Origin: Bryopsis sp. KO-2023
Lineage: Eukaryota; Chlorophyta; Ulvophyceae; Bryopsidales; Bryopsidaceae
Reading direction: 5' to 3'
DNA: 64,000 nt
Assembly: GCA_030272585.1 (NCBI GenBank)
Contig: BSYQ01000001.1
Location: 6,076,001 to 6,140,000 of the forward strand
In this document: positions 13,157 to 22,154 of the stretch, piece by piece
How positions within the stretch are numbered: the stretch's first letter is position 1
Layout: the number at the start of each line of letters is the position of its first letter
Translations under genes and position numbers: made by a program
The notes under the pieces: generated by a model
Told to the model about the DNA's origin: nothing
The model's database searches: none
What the model saw: the letters and a program-made list of their open reading frames with translations, nothing else

Positions 13157-14036
13157 CTTTGCGGAGCTTTCCTCTGTACCGAGGAATGGGTTTGAAGAAT
13201 GGGATGGTCTCGTTTACGCGCGAAAGTGCTGAAATTAGTGTTCGGTGTTGCTGGCAGATTTTTGGAATCGCAGTGCTTGGGCATGCGAGGGTTGACGATC
13301 CTTGTGAGGTGTGACTCAGGGAGCAGCACTGAGTGAGTTTTCCAGACAGCTCCAGAGGTGAATTCACATTTTTTTACAGTACAAAAGTATGACCCCTGTT
13401 CCAACCAAAGCCCCTTGAAACACCACACCCACGAGTCTCAGCTGTACAAACTCCAGCTTTCCACAAAAGAGGGAATTCTTTCTTCACACCCTCTCAAGGG
13501 TGTTCAGTTTCAGCTGGGCAGCTCGCTCAGAAATAGGATTGCACCAACTAGGGTGGCGGTGTTGGGCTGTGTTGGAACTTCGAGGTAATCTGCTGGGTTC
13601 CAACACAACCCAACTCGACACAGAATAGGAGGATAATGGGTGATTGTCATTGTGTCTTGGCCTTTCTTGTAAGATGCTTGTGTCTACAACACATGTCAAA
13701 TTGACAAGATAGATGCAACTCCAATACTGAGGCAAAGAAAGTGTCAAGAATGTATGCTCCTTTCTTCAAAATGATTCAATATGACACCAACACTCCTTCG
13801 ATCGAATTCACCCCTTCTCTGTTGTCTGCCTGTCCTGTTCACAGAAAATCAATGCCATTTCTGAAATTTCCAAAACAGTGCAGACAATCGCTCAGCCATC
13901 CCAAGCATCGAGTCATCTTCACCCCACAACAAAAAAAAAAATCCCCAATATCGCCAAGCAATTTGTCCCCAAGGTGTAGTCTTAAAAAAGAAAAAAAATT
14001 CCAGGTGCCCCCGCTGAGTAGAATAAGCTTCTTCCT
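13157..14036. other. Spacer between DBP5 and GUF1
   Basis: About 880 bp upstream of DBP5 and downstream of GUF1. No coding exon recognised. It contains one strong hairpin (separate entry) and A-rich runs near 13930 and 13986. Confidence 0.5.
13561..13614. repeat. 18-bp inverted repeat (hairpin) upstream of DBP5
   Basis: Left arm GTTGGGCTGTGTTGGAAC (13561-13578) and right arm GTTCCAACACAACCCAAC (13597-13614) pair at 17 of 18 positions around an 18-nt loop. It lies about 400 bp upstream of the DBP5 start. It could be a structured RNA in a 5' or 3' UTR or a remnant of a small inverted-repeat element. Confidence 0.55.
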
Positions 14037-15783
14037 CTATTTGTCAATTTTCAAAATGGCCATGAATGCATCTTGTGGAACATCGACCTTTCCGACGGTT
14101 TTCATTCTCTTTTTGCCCTCCGCTTGCTTTTTCAAAAGTTTTTTCTTTCTCGATATGTCTCCGCCATAACACTTGGCCAAAACATCTTTCCGCAGCGCCG
14201 ATATCGACTCCGAAGCAATGATCTTTCCTCCGATACAAGCTTGGATGGGAACTCGGAATTGCTGTTTGGGGATGAGCTCCTTCAGTTTACTGGCTAAACT
14301 TCGACCGACAGAGTAGGCCGAATCCCGATGGACAATGATGGAGAGAGGTTCGGCAGCCACCTGGTTGATTTTCACCTCCAGCTGAACAAGGTTGTTTTCC
14401 CTGCATCCATCCATGGATTTTCACCTCTCAGGGGGTCCATGCATTCCAAAAATCTGCAGCCAGTTTCTGAACTTGCCAGGGATCTCTAGGCATACCTGAA
14501 ATCCAGCATGGAATACTCCATGGACGCATATCCTCGGCTCTTTGATTTCAGTGCATCAAAAAAGTCTGTCACCACCTCGGCCAGGGGCATGTTGTAAACC
14601 AGACTTGTCCTGGCCTCCGTCAAGTATTGCATCCCGTCATATTCCCCTCGTCTAGTTTGGCACAGATCCATGATCGGACCGACAAACTCCTTTGGAGATA
14701 TGATTTCCATACGGCAATAAGGCTCCAGGATGGCTTCACGCATGGTGGGCTCCGGGAGCTCTGACGGGTTGGAAATACGAATTTCTTCCCCGGAATTCAA
14801 TCTGCAGCGGTACACGACTGTAGGTGCTGTCACAATCAGCTGCAGCTGGTACTCCCGTTCAAGACGTTCCTAATGCTTGCAAAACGCCCCTCAACTCAAG
14901 GATCTACTGCAGGTGATGCACAACGGATTGCTCCAGCAAGATCAGATTCTGAGTTGGAAGTGTTTACTGCAAAAGTTTTCTCAAGCTTTGCTTTTGAGAT
15001 GGTCTGCGGATATGAATATATATCTATATATCCATGATCTTTTGACAGTGTGTTATTATTGCATCCAACAGAGTATATCACCTGAACAATTTCCATATGC
15101 AACAGGCCGAGGAAACCGCACCGAAACCCAAATCCCATAGCAACAGAACTCTCCGGTTCGAATTGCAGGGCAGCATCGTTGAGCTGAAGCTTTCCGAGAG
15201 CGGTCCTCAAGCTTTGGTATTGATCGCCATCTGTTGGGAAGACCCCCGCAAACACCATAGGCTGAGCCTCTGCGTAGCCAGGCAGCGCTTGGGGTGCTTC
15301 TGCCCTGCTGTGGGTGATCGTGTCCCCCACCCGTGCATCAGCAACTTGCTTGATGGATGCAGAAAGGTACCCCACCTCACCACAAAAGAGAGCATCCACC
15401 TGCAGGCAGCCCAGAACTCGTATAGGCCATGAACAGTCATAATCCAACTTACAACCAGCCGTTCGCTAGCGGTGGGCCTACCTTCACTTGATTGGGCGAA
15501 AGCACTCCTATTTCATCCACATCGAACACCTGGTTCGTATTCATAAGCTTGATCTGGTCGCCGACAGACAGCTTTCCATCGACTACCCGATACTGGCACA
15601 CTACCCCTCTGTAGTCATCATAGTAGCTGTCGAATATGAGTGCTCTCAGTGGCTTGTCCAAACTGCTCTGCAAAGGCCAAAAAACACCAAGATGAAGGGA
15701 ATTAAGTCTCCAGCTAACTGGAGAACTCGCAACTGGTAAGCAACTTCTGAGCATGAGGTTGGAGGTTGGGCGATCAGCAGAAG

Positions 15784-15822
<39 letters not shown>

Positions 15823-17412
15823 CCAAATTGACAGGGATCCCACCTCTGGTGCAGGCACTGCATCAACAATTCTCTGGAGGACTTCCTCGATACCCAGTCC
15901 CTTTTTGGCTGACACCAGGAGGGCATCAGATGCATCCAGTCCAATCACATCTTCGATTTCCCGCTTCACCCGCTCAGGATCAGCACCTGTCCTTCCCAAC
16001 AAACAGAGTCGAGGTCAAGTCTTGCCTGGCTCATAATCCAAACCCCAAAGTTTTCAGTTTCCTTTCCCCAAAGTTTTCAGTTTCCTTTCCCCAAAGTTTT
16101 CCGTTTCCTGATGGTGTCGCACACCTGGGAGGTCAATTTTGTTCAGAATAACGATGATCTCCAGGTTGTTGTCCAGTGCTTGATAGACATTTGCCAAGGT
16201 CTGAGCTTCCACTCCCTGGGCTGCATCGACCACTAACAGGGCACCTTCGCAAGCTGCCAGCGAACGAGATACCTCGTAACCAAAATCCACATGGCCAGGG
16301 GTGTCGATGAGATTCAGCGCATAGGTTTCCCCATCACTGGCCTGATATTTCATTCTGGCTGTGTTGAGTTTGATGGTGATTCCTCGTTCTCGTTCAATGT
16401 CGATGCTGTCCAAGAACTGTGCCTGTAGGAAGAGATAACGCAGCGTTGCGGGATGTCATGCTGGTGTGGAGGGATGCCAACGGAACATTTCAGATAATGT
16501 GCATCAGTGTATTCTTTTTCAATTTCGCCGGCCCAAAAGTGGCCTCTAAATTTGGCTATTTCATCTTATTGTGGCGCCCCGAATTGCATGAAAAAAATAG
16601 AATGTCGCCTAATTTGGTCAGGGAATTCCCTGTCCTTTTGTACGTTTTCAACTGTGGGTCGTATTTGGAAATTTTGGGGTGGTTTTTGTGGGGAGTGGGG
16701 AAATCAATCTTACAAATTACAAGGTTTGGACCACAAAATTGATCTATCTCTGTTGGTTGTCAGTTCTATGCAATCGTTGATTGTTTTCTTGGTATGGCCC
16801 CAGTCTTATAAACTTTGGATGTGGCCCTTTTGTGGCCCAAAAATCTACCAGCCAATTTTTTTCTGGCCACAAAAAATACACTGGTGTGCATTCTCCCTGT
16901 AATGTAATCATGATGATGAGAAAATTAAGGATATTATTCTTCTTGCCTGCATCTCTCTGGACGCCACAGTTTCCGTCTTGAGCAGAAGCTGGTCCGCCAA
17001 CGTTGACTTTCCATGATCGATATGAGCGATAATCGAAAAGTTCCGAATCCTGGATACGGGCACCTGCAGACGACGGACTTCTGGCTGAAAAAGGCGCTCT
17101 ATCTTTCACGGTGCAATCAAAAGGCTCGTCGGCGTCTTGACGCCTAAAATACATAGCTGATACCTTCGACACACGTCCCCCTTCATATTCCTGCCCGGGT
17201 TCGCCAGACGCAGGGGATGCTGAACACACTGGAGAACTGCGAGAGTGGCGATACCGCGGGGTATCCGTTCGACATCCACGCCGACCACTCCATTTCGCTT
17301 GTGTGAATGGGCCGCTCCGAAAAGGCGAAGCAAGCTGTTTTCGCGGCTTCGCTGGAGTTGGGAAAAATCGCGGAGGTGACGCCCCGAACACCCAACAGTT
17401 GGAGCCGAGCAT
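14037..17412 (-). CDS. GUF1: Translation factor GUF1 / LepA (EF4), mitochondrial type
   Basis: Back-translocating ribosomal GTPase of mitochondria (a LepA paralogue also exists in plastids). ATG 17412 opens a basic, Ser/Arg/Pro-rich leader of about 85 residues rich in aromatic and positive residues, consistent with an organelle presequence. It splices (donor near 17152) to [18 protein letters not shown]. GTPase motifs: AHIDHGKST (G1, about 17000), [11 protein letters not shown] (G3, about 16290) and NKIDLPG (G4, about 16125). Then come domain II ([26 protein letters not shown]), MEIVQ... with [13 protein letters not shown] (about 15110), and the LepA-specific C-terminal domain with [23 protein letters not shown] (about 14080-14160), ending LKIDK at TAG 14037-14039. 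One intron (16423-16946) has a GC donor and carries a MITE. Another carries a (CA)n run and another a 23-bp triplication. Confidence 0.93.
15787..15823. repeat. GUF1: (CA)n microsatellite in a GUF1 intron
   Basis: About 18 uninterrupted CA dinucleotides, inside the intron between the GUF1 exon encoding AVPAPE and the next exon. Confidence 0.9.
16043..16111. repeat. GUF1: 23-bp unit repeated three times in a GUF1 intron
   Basis: Unit CCCCAAAGTTTTCAGTTTCC plus TTT at 16043-16065, 16066-16088 and 16089-16111. The third copy has one change (TTTTCCG for TTTTCAG) and diverges at its end. It lies in the intron just downstream of the NKIDLPG exon. Confidence 0.85.
16423..16946 (-). other. GUF1: GC-AG intron of GUF1
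   Basis: On the gene strand the upstream exon ends ...GAGATGCAG and the intron starts GCAAGA; the downstream exon begins after CCTACAG with GCACAGTTCTTGGAC. Joining gives [18 protein letters not shown], the invariant LepA switch I sequence, with no residue gained or lost. No GT lies close enough downstream of the exon to serve instead. The 524-bp intron contains the MITE at 16505-16883. Confidence 0.85.
16505..16883 (-). mobile_element. hAT-like miniature inverted-repeat element (MITE), copy A
   Basis: 379 bp bounded by CAGTGTATTCTTTTTC on the left and the inverse ...AAAAAATACACTG on the right, so both ends read inward CAGTGTATT(Y)TTTT. Flanks are ATGTGCAT (16497-16504) and GTGTGCAT (16884-16891), an 8-bp target duplication with one mismatch. 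The interior carries repeated GTGGCC motifs and no reading frame of note. CA(R)RG-type ends with 8-bp duplications are the hallmark of the hAT superfamily. It is homologous, in the opposite orientation, to copy B at 18555-18866. It is non-autonomous and lies in a GUF1 intron. Strand is assigned relative to copy B. Confidence 0.8.
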
Positions 17413-17598
17413 TGCCCAAATTCACCACCACGTCCCAACGCTCGACCTTTTGCCAAAATCGTATCTCAGAGCCCGACACAGACACACGTCATCTTTGTCG
17501 TACATGGCGCCATGTCTGTCACACACATGGAAAAACCAACAAACCGAGACTCTTCGGAGGTGTTCTTTTCAGCCACCAGCACCGCGCTTCGCAGAACT
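17413..17598. promoter_or_regulatory. Bidirectional promoter of GUF1 and CGFS glutaredoxin
   Basis: The two start codons point away from each other and are only 100 bp (if the glutaredoxin starts at 17512) to 187 bp (17599) apart. An ACGTCA bZIP-type core lies at 17486-17491. Both products are predicted mitochondrial, so shared control is plausible, but this is inference from spacing. Confidence 0.5.
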
Positions 17599-19027
17599 AT
17601 GCTCACTATTGCGAGAACAATCTTGGGGCGTTCGCTTCGTGGCCCCTTGGCAGGTGTGTGTTTTGATGGCATCTGATTCGTTTCCCCTTGGTGTCCAAAG
17701 CGAGAAGCGAGAAGGAGGAGATTAAGCTTCGTTCGCAGAGCAGGTGAAGCTGGTGTCTTCCGATCGTTCAGCGCGGACGTGAAGGGATCTGATACCCACG
17801 ACGACTTCAAACCCCAAATAAAGGAGGAGGAGAAGGATGGTGGATACGAAGCCGTACTGGCCACCATTAAAGACGACTTAATCAACAATGACGTCTTTGT
17901 CTTTATGAAGGTGTTCATGCTAGCTTTCGTTTTCTTCAAGCAGGGAACTGACAATGGTTTACGTCCTTAGTTACCTGGAGAAATTTTCTGTGGCACAAAC
18001 AGGGTACCCCAGATATGCCCCAGTGTGGGTTCAGCCAGTTCGCCTGTAGGGTTCTCGACCACTATGGTGAGTTGATGCAAAACATTCACGCTTCCCCAGT
18101 CTTGGAATGGGCATAGATCAGCTGTTCGATTATTATGAACCAAAATTCAAGAATTTTGAATTTTCTTGAATTTCGGTTCATAATAATCAAACAAGGGTGG
18201 ATTCAAGGCGTGCGACTGTGCCTGATCGGTTTGTTGCGTTCAAAGGTGTGAAATACGGCTCCAGGAATGTGTTGGCAGACCCCATGATGCGACAAGGAAT
18301 CAAAGACTATTCTACTTGGCCCACAATTCCCCAGGTTTGTCAGATCATGAAAACAGACTGTGCTGTCACTCCCCTCCCACCCCCCCCCCAAAAAAAAAAT
18401 CATTGTGTGTCCTTGAGTTGGCTTCCTTGGTTGACAAATAGATTCCCCCCCCCCCTTGTCAAAACCTTGCCCTTCGATCAAGTGTGCTTGGAAAGATAAC
18501 CATTCAACCCTTTGGGGAACAGTCTCTTGGTTCGATAGATTATTGATCACTGACCAGTGTATTTTTTTGTGGCCCATTGTGGCCTGCCAAAAAATTAGAA
18601 TGGCAAATTTTGGGGCCACGAAAGGGCCAAAACGTTTCATTACAAGATAATTCTAGGGCCACATCCAATAAATCAATCGAGCTTCCACAAAAAATCAAAA
18701 CCAGCAACATTAATTAAATGCTATATAGACACCAAGCCTTCTAGTTTCTGTTTTTGAAGTTGGGGCCACATTCTAATTGTTTTCGAACAAATTGGGGCCA
18801 CAAAATGGCCACAACTAGATGAAATGGCCAAATTTAGAGGCCAGTGAAACTGAAAAAAATACACTGTCACTGACGCTTGAACATGGCGATTTGCACTGGT
18901 TTAATACTTGCTGTTCTTCCAGGTATTTGTGAAGGGGGAGTTCATGGGGGGTGCTGACATTTTAAAACAGATGCATGAAAATGGTGACCTGAAGAAACTG
19001 TTTGAAGAATTTGGTCTTCGGAATTGA
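17599..19027 (+). CDS. GRX5: Monothiol CGFS glutaredoxin, mitochondrial (Grx5/GLRX5 type)
   Basis: Transfers 2Fe-2S clusters in mitochondrial iron-sulphur assembly. Exons: ATG 17599 ([18 protein letters not shown], a basic amphipathic presequence); about 17690-17908 ([15 protein letters not shown]); about 17999-18064 ([21 protein letters not shown] with the CGFS active site); 18247-18333 ([29 protein letters not shown] with the TIPQ glutathione-binding loop); and 18922-19027 ([31 protein letters not shown]). The stop is TGA 19025-19027. An in-frame ATG at 17512 would add 29 residues. The acceptor joining exon 1 to 2 is not certain (best phase-consistent choice near 17700). Intron 3 contains a large hairpin and intron 4 a hAT-like MITE. 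Confidence 0.88.
18128..18188. repeat. Near-perfect 26-bp inverted repeat in the glutaredoxin intron
   Basis: Left arm 18128-18153 (GATTATTATGAACCAAAATT...) and right arm 18163-18188 (ending GGTTCATAATAATC) are complementary at 25 of 26 positions, with a 9-nt AT-rich loop. It lies wholly inside the intron between the CGFS exon and the next exon. It could be a tiny foldback element or an RNA hairpin in the pre-mRNA. Confidence 0.8.
18555..18866 (+). mobile_element. hAT-like MITE, copy B, with perfect 8-bp target duplication
   Basis: 312 bp with terminal inverted repeats CAGTGTATTTTTTT at both ends. The flanks are identical: TCACTGAC at 18547-18554 and 18867-18874. The interior has many GTGGCC/GGCCAC motifs and blocks shared with copy A in inverse orientation (for example GGCCTCTAAATTTGGC). 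It has no coding capacity. It sits in the last intron of the glutaredoxin gene. Confidence 0.88.
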
Positions 19028-19291
19028 GTTGGGTTTGGAATAGACCCTTCAGCAGGCTGTCCTTGTATGTTTCCATTGTAACTGCATATGCCACCTTGGC
19101 TTGCCACTGTGTTCTCGGGAGAAATGTGTGGGACTGTGCTCCCCCCCCCCCACCGCCTCAAGAAAAAAAAAAAGGATTGTTTTGTGGAACGACTTCTTTT
19201 GATCGGTTACCTTCCTGCTGGAATTGTTTTTAGTGGCAATCACATGTACAGAATCTTTGCACCAGCCTGATCTCTAGTGGCTTCATTTCTG

Positions 19292-19696
19292 TCAAAGTTG
19301 CAACCCTGTATGACATGCACACATTGAGATGATAACACTTAGTAGTCGGGCCACTGACACAGTCTGAGGGTTAGAGGTGGTACGGTATCGACAGGATGGA
19401 CAGGGAATAGGAACAGTTGGAAGGACTCGTTGAGTTTGTGGGGTTACATGTCCATGGTCGGATGGGTACTTTTGGAAAAGCCTCGTTGTGGCATAAAGAG
19501 CGGCGCCACAGAATCTCGATTCCGAGTTGTGAGAAAGGCGTAAGGGTAAGAGATATTCCACCTTGCCCGTATCCTTGCGTCTCAAACCAGCGAATCTCTT
19601 CCCCACAGAGACCACATCTTCGAATCCTGTGTATCTGGAACGTTGAAAGTTTCGAAGGACGTGGCGTATTTCACGGGTTTTCTCTGACGTGGCCAT
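19292..19696 (-). CDS. Hypothetical small basic protein (unrecognised)
   Basis: An ATG-initiated 134-codon frame divergent from the glyoxalase gene (start codons 156 bp apart). The first 45 residues (MATSEKTREIRHVLRNFQRS...RFAGLRRKDTG) are strongly basic and look protein-like; the later part (Cys/Ser/Thr-rich, with CPSC) is less convincing, and an intron could start at the GGCAAG|GTGGAA donor near 19556. I recognise no family. It may be a real small nuclear-encoded organelle protein or only a chance frame. Confidence 0.33.
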   Translation of the reverse strand: MATSEKTREIRHVLRNFQRSRYTGFEDVVSVGKRFAGLRRKDTGKVEYLLPLRLSHNSESRFCGAALYATTRLFQKYPSDHGHVTPQTQRVLPTVPIPCPSCRYRTTSNPQTVSVARLLSVIISMCACHTGLQL

Positions 19697-19851
19697 TACG
19701 TGTCGCTTGGCAAAGCAGAGTTGCTGTTCGCCGACGCGCGTTGCATTTGGTGCGTCGCTCTGCGATCGCTTCTGCCACAGGGTTCAACAGCCCGCGTAAC
19801 TCATCCTTCTGACATATTTTTGAAAGTAACCCGTATTAGACGATTGCCGAT

Positions 19852-20982
19852 ATGGAGGCTCTCTATGGACGTCTGAACAAAACGCACGTCTGTTCCGGGA
19901 TGTGCGGTCCTCTCGTCAGGTAGGGCTTCTCTGCCTGTGGCTTGGCCTGTCCCATGTTGCCACTGCATCTTCACATCATGGCAGTGCGGTGACCTGGATG
20001 CCGGCTGGCGATTTCCCTGTCGCGAAGGACGAGGCAGACGTAGCAGGTTACCACTGCAGAGCGCTCCTTTTCGTGTCTACCTGCGCGCGCGACGCGTCGA
20101 GCAGGTTCCCACCAACTTTCTTGCTTGTGTGCAGGACGCCTGTGACATGCCGTTCCAGAGGACACGTCTGCCGCTTACAGAAAAAGCTCGTGCCTTGGAG
20201 ACCCAGAGCTGCTGCTGTTGATGCGCAAAATGTCCCCACGCCAATCACGTTGGGTGCGTCTTTGCAACGCTGGAAGGAAGTGTCGTGTTATCGGTGATTG
20301 TGAATGTGGAGCGCTCAATGAAATCCCACTTGCAGGTGAAGACATCGGGTTTCAGGGAGTTCACCACGTAGGGCTGTTGTGCGAGAACCTGGAGGCATCC
20401 TTGGAGTTTTACCGAGACTTACTTGGTGAGAGTTGCATGTTTGTCGCTCGGAGTTCCTGGGAAGGGGTATTTTGGCACAGCTTGCTTTTTTCCAATGCTT
20501 GCATTCAGGTCGAAAGCAAGCATTTTCAAAGTTTTTGAATATGCTCCCTTTCCCAATACATTTTATATGGGGCTTCTTTTTGCAGGGCTGGAAATCAATT
20601 CTGACAGGCCAGACAAAAAGCTGCCTTACCGAGGTGCTTGGCTGTGGATTGGTTCCGAGATGATTCATCTCATGGAGTTGCCCAACCCTGACCCCATGGA
20701 GGACAGGCCGAAGCACGGAGGAAGAGACAGGCATTTCTGTATCGGAATTAAGAACTTGCAGCCATTGACAGAAGCCCTTGATCGTGCAAACGTCAGCTAC
20801 ACAAAGAGCATGTCGGGCCGACCCGCTGTCTTTTTCAGGGATCCAGGTAATTGCTCCAGCGCTCGTCCAGAGTGAGTGTGTGCATGAGTTCTGGAGATCT
20901 CGGCCATTGCTGAATTTTTTTGTGTGTGATTCGAACAGATATGAACTGCCTGGAATGTGTCGAGGTGCCAACTTGGCGCTGA
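19852..20982 (+). CDS. Glyoxalase/VOC-family protein (lactoylglutathione lyase-like, plastid-type)
   Basis: The VOC fold is plain: FQGVHHVGLLCENLEASLEFYRDLLG (20350-20426), LEINSDRPDKKLPYRGAWLWIGSEMIHLMELPNPDP (20587-20697), GGRDRHFCIGIKNL, SGRPAVFFRDP and MNCLECVEV. It ends TGA 20980-20982. The metal ligands expected of the family (H in VHHV, E in LMELP, H in RDRH, E near the end) are present. It closely follows the cyanobacterial/plant short glyoxalase type, which probably detoxifies reactive carbonyls. The best gene model starts at ATG 19852 (MEALYGRLNKTHVCSG...), splices at CAG|GTAGGG (19919) to the acceptor TTACAG near 20182, then VIG|EDIGFQG. This makes a leader of about 55 residues, possibly organelle-targeting. 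The 5' exons are less sure than the enzyme core. Confidence 0.82.
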
Positions 20983-22154
20983 GACCGTGGCAAAGCACCT
21001 AGGACAAGTTATGAGTGAAGAGTTATTTTTTTTTCATGGATTTTTTGTTCATACCAGTGGGCTTGGATTGAGTCTGTCTACATATGAGGGAATGTTTTTG
21101 TTTGAGAGGGATCTCTTGTGAACCCACCCCCGCATCACCAACCCTTGCATTAATTGGGGAGGATATTGAGGGCGACCATAGAGAGAAAGAGTGAGAGAAA
21201 AGAGTGAGAGAGAGTGTGAGAGAGAGAGGGGGGGGGCGGTTAGGCTAGAAGAGATACGCATGGCACCTATTTTCTATTTTCTGTATCCATTCGGAAAAAC
21301 ATGACTCGCATTTGATATTGATCGAACAGCAGCGATGCTTTTCGATTTCAGGGAAAAAGCTGTGTGTTCGGATCATTTTTTCCCAAGGGTTGGGATTTGA
21401 GAAGATTAGGTGCAGCTCGGTGTCCGGTTGGATGCTCAGTTGCTCAGTTGTATTTTGTAATTCTATGGTACGAACTCTAAGAATCAGAATCAGAAATTTC
21501 ATGTTGCAATAGGGCAAGTCTGCCATGTTGCAACAACGTAGGATGTTGGGTCCATGATTTCCTAATGAGGGATGTTGTACCATGGGGAAAAACCAGCAGA
21601 GAGAGAACCTCTGAAACGGAAAGCTGGTGTGCCAAAATTCACCCCCAAACAACACATATTCCATTACATATCATTTGGTCAGGAAATTTCCTGTCAACTC
21701 ACATTCTCCTTGTTAGTCGAAATTTTTTTGAAAGGCCAGCGCACTCGAGATTCTTTTCTGTCCATCTCTTGTGGGGATTGAGCCCGTTCAAAAAAACAAA
21801 GAATCTCACTCATTGAGGGAGTTCATTAGGCTTCTCTCCCCAGCAATAACAAACCGTTTACATATTCTCTCAACATCAACATTCCTTGAACAAAATTCCA
21901 ACGGAAAACGAAGTGGTCCAAAACCAAAACCATGCTTCCCTCGAAAACGAGCACTCATGTCCACCAGCTTCGCCAAAACCCATCGGAAAATAGACATTTT
22001 TTCAGTAAATCACATTTCTAGCAAAAAAAAAAAAGCCCATTAATACAATTCTCAACAATGATAGGCCTCATCACATTCAGAACATCAAAATGATTCCATC
22101 TGTTTTCCTTATCGCCACCAAATCGTCGAAATCCTCTCCTCTAAATTCATATTT
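20983..22154. other. Convergent spacer between glyoxalase and ascorbate peroxidase
   Basis: About 1.2 kb of 3' flanking sequence of two converging genes. It contains a purine-rich (GA)n tract at 21178-21240 ending in a G run, and an A12 run near 22023. No coding exon recognised. Confidence 0.5.

Noticed and set aside
15787..15823. (CA)n run translated as a cysteine/valine repeat protein
   Set aside because: It lies inside a GUF1 intron with good splice sites on both sides; the repeat translation is meaningless.
17303..17725. Plus-strand frames starting 17303/17307 through the GUF1/GRX promoter
   Set aside because: They overlap the GUF1 leader antisense, begin inside it, and are out of phase with the glutaredoxin exons; ATG 17599 (or 17512) gives a phase-consistent mitochondrial leader.
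19902..20297. Signal-peptide-like frame RSSRQVGLLCLWLGLSHVATASSHH upstream of the glyoxalase, suggesting a secondary-plastid bipartite leader
   Set aside because: The frame opens with GTG, not ATG, and the only ATG overlapping it (19900) is in another frame. Splicing CAG|GTAGGG removes this stretch and joins the ATG at 19852 to the glyoxalase frame in correct phase.
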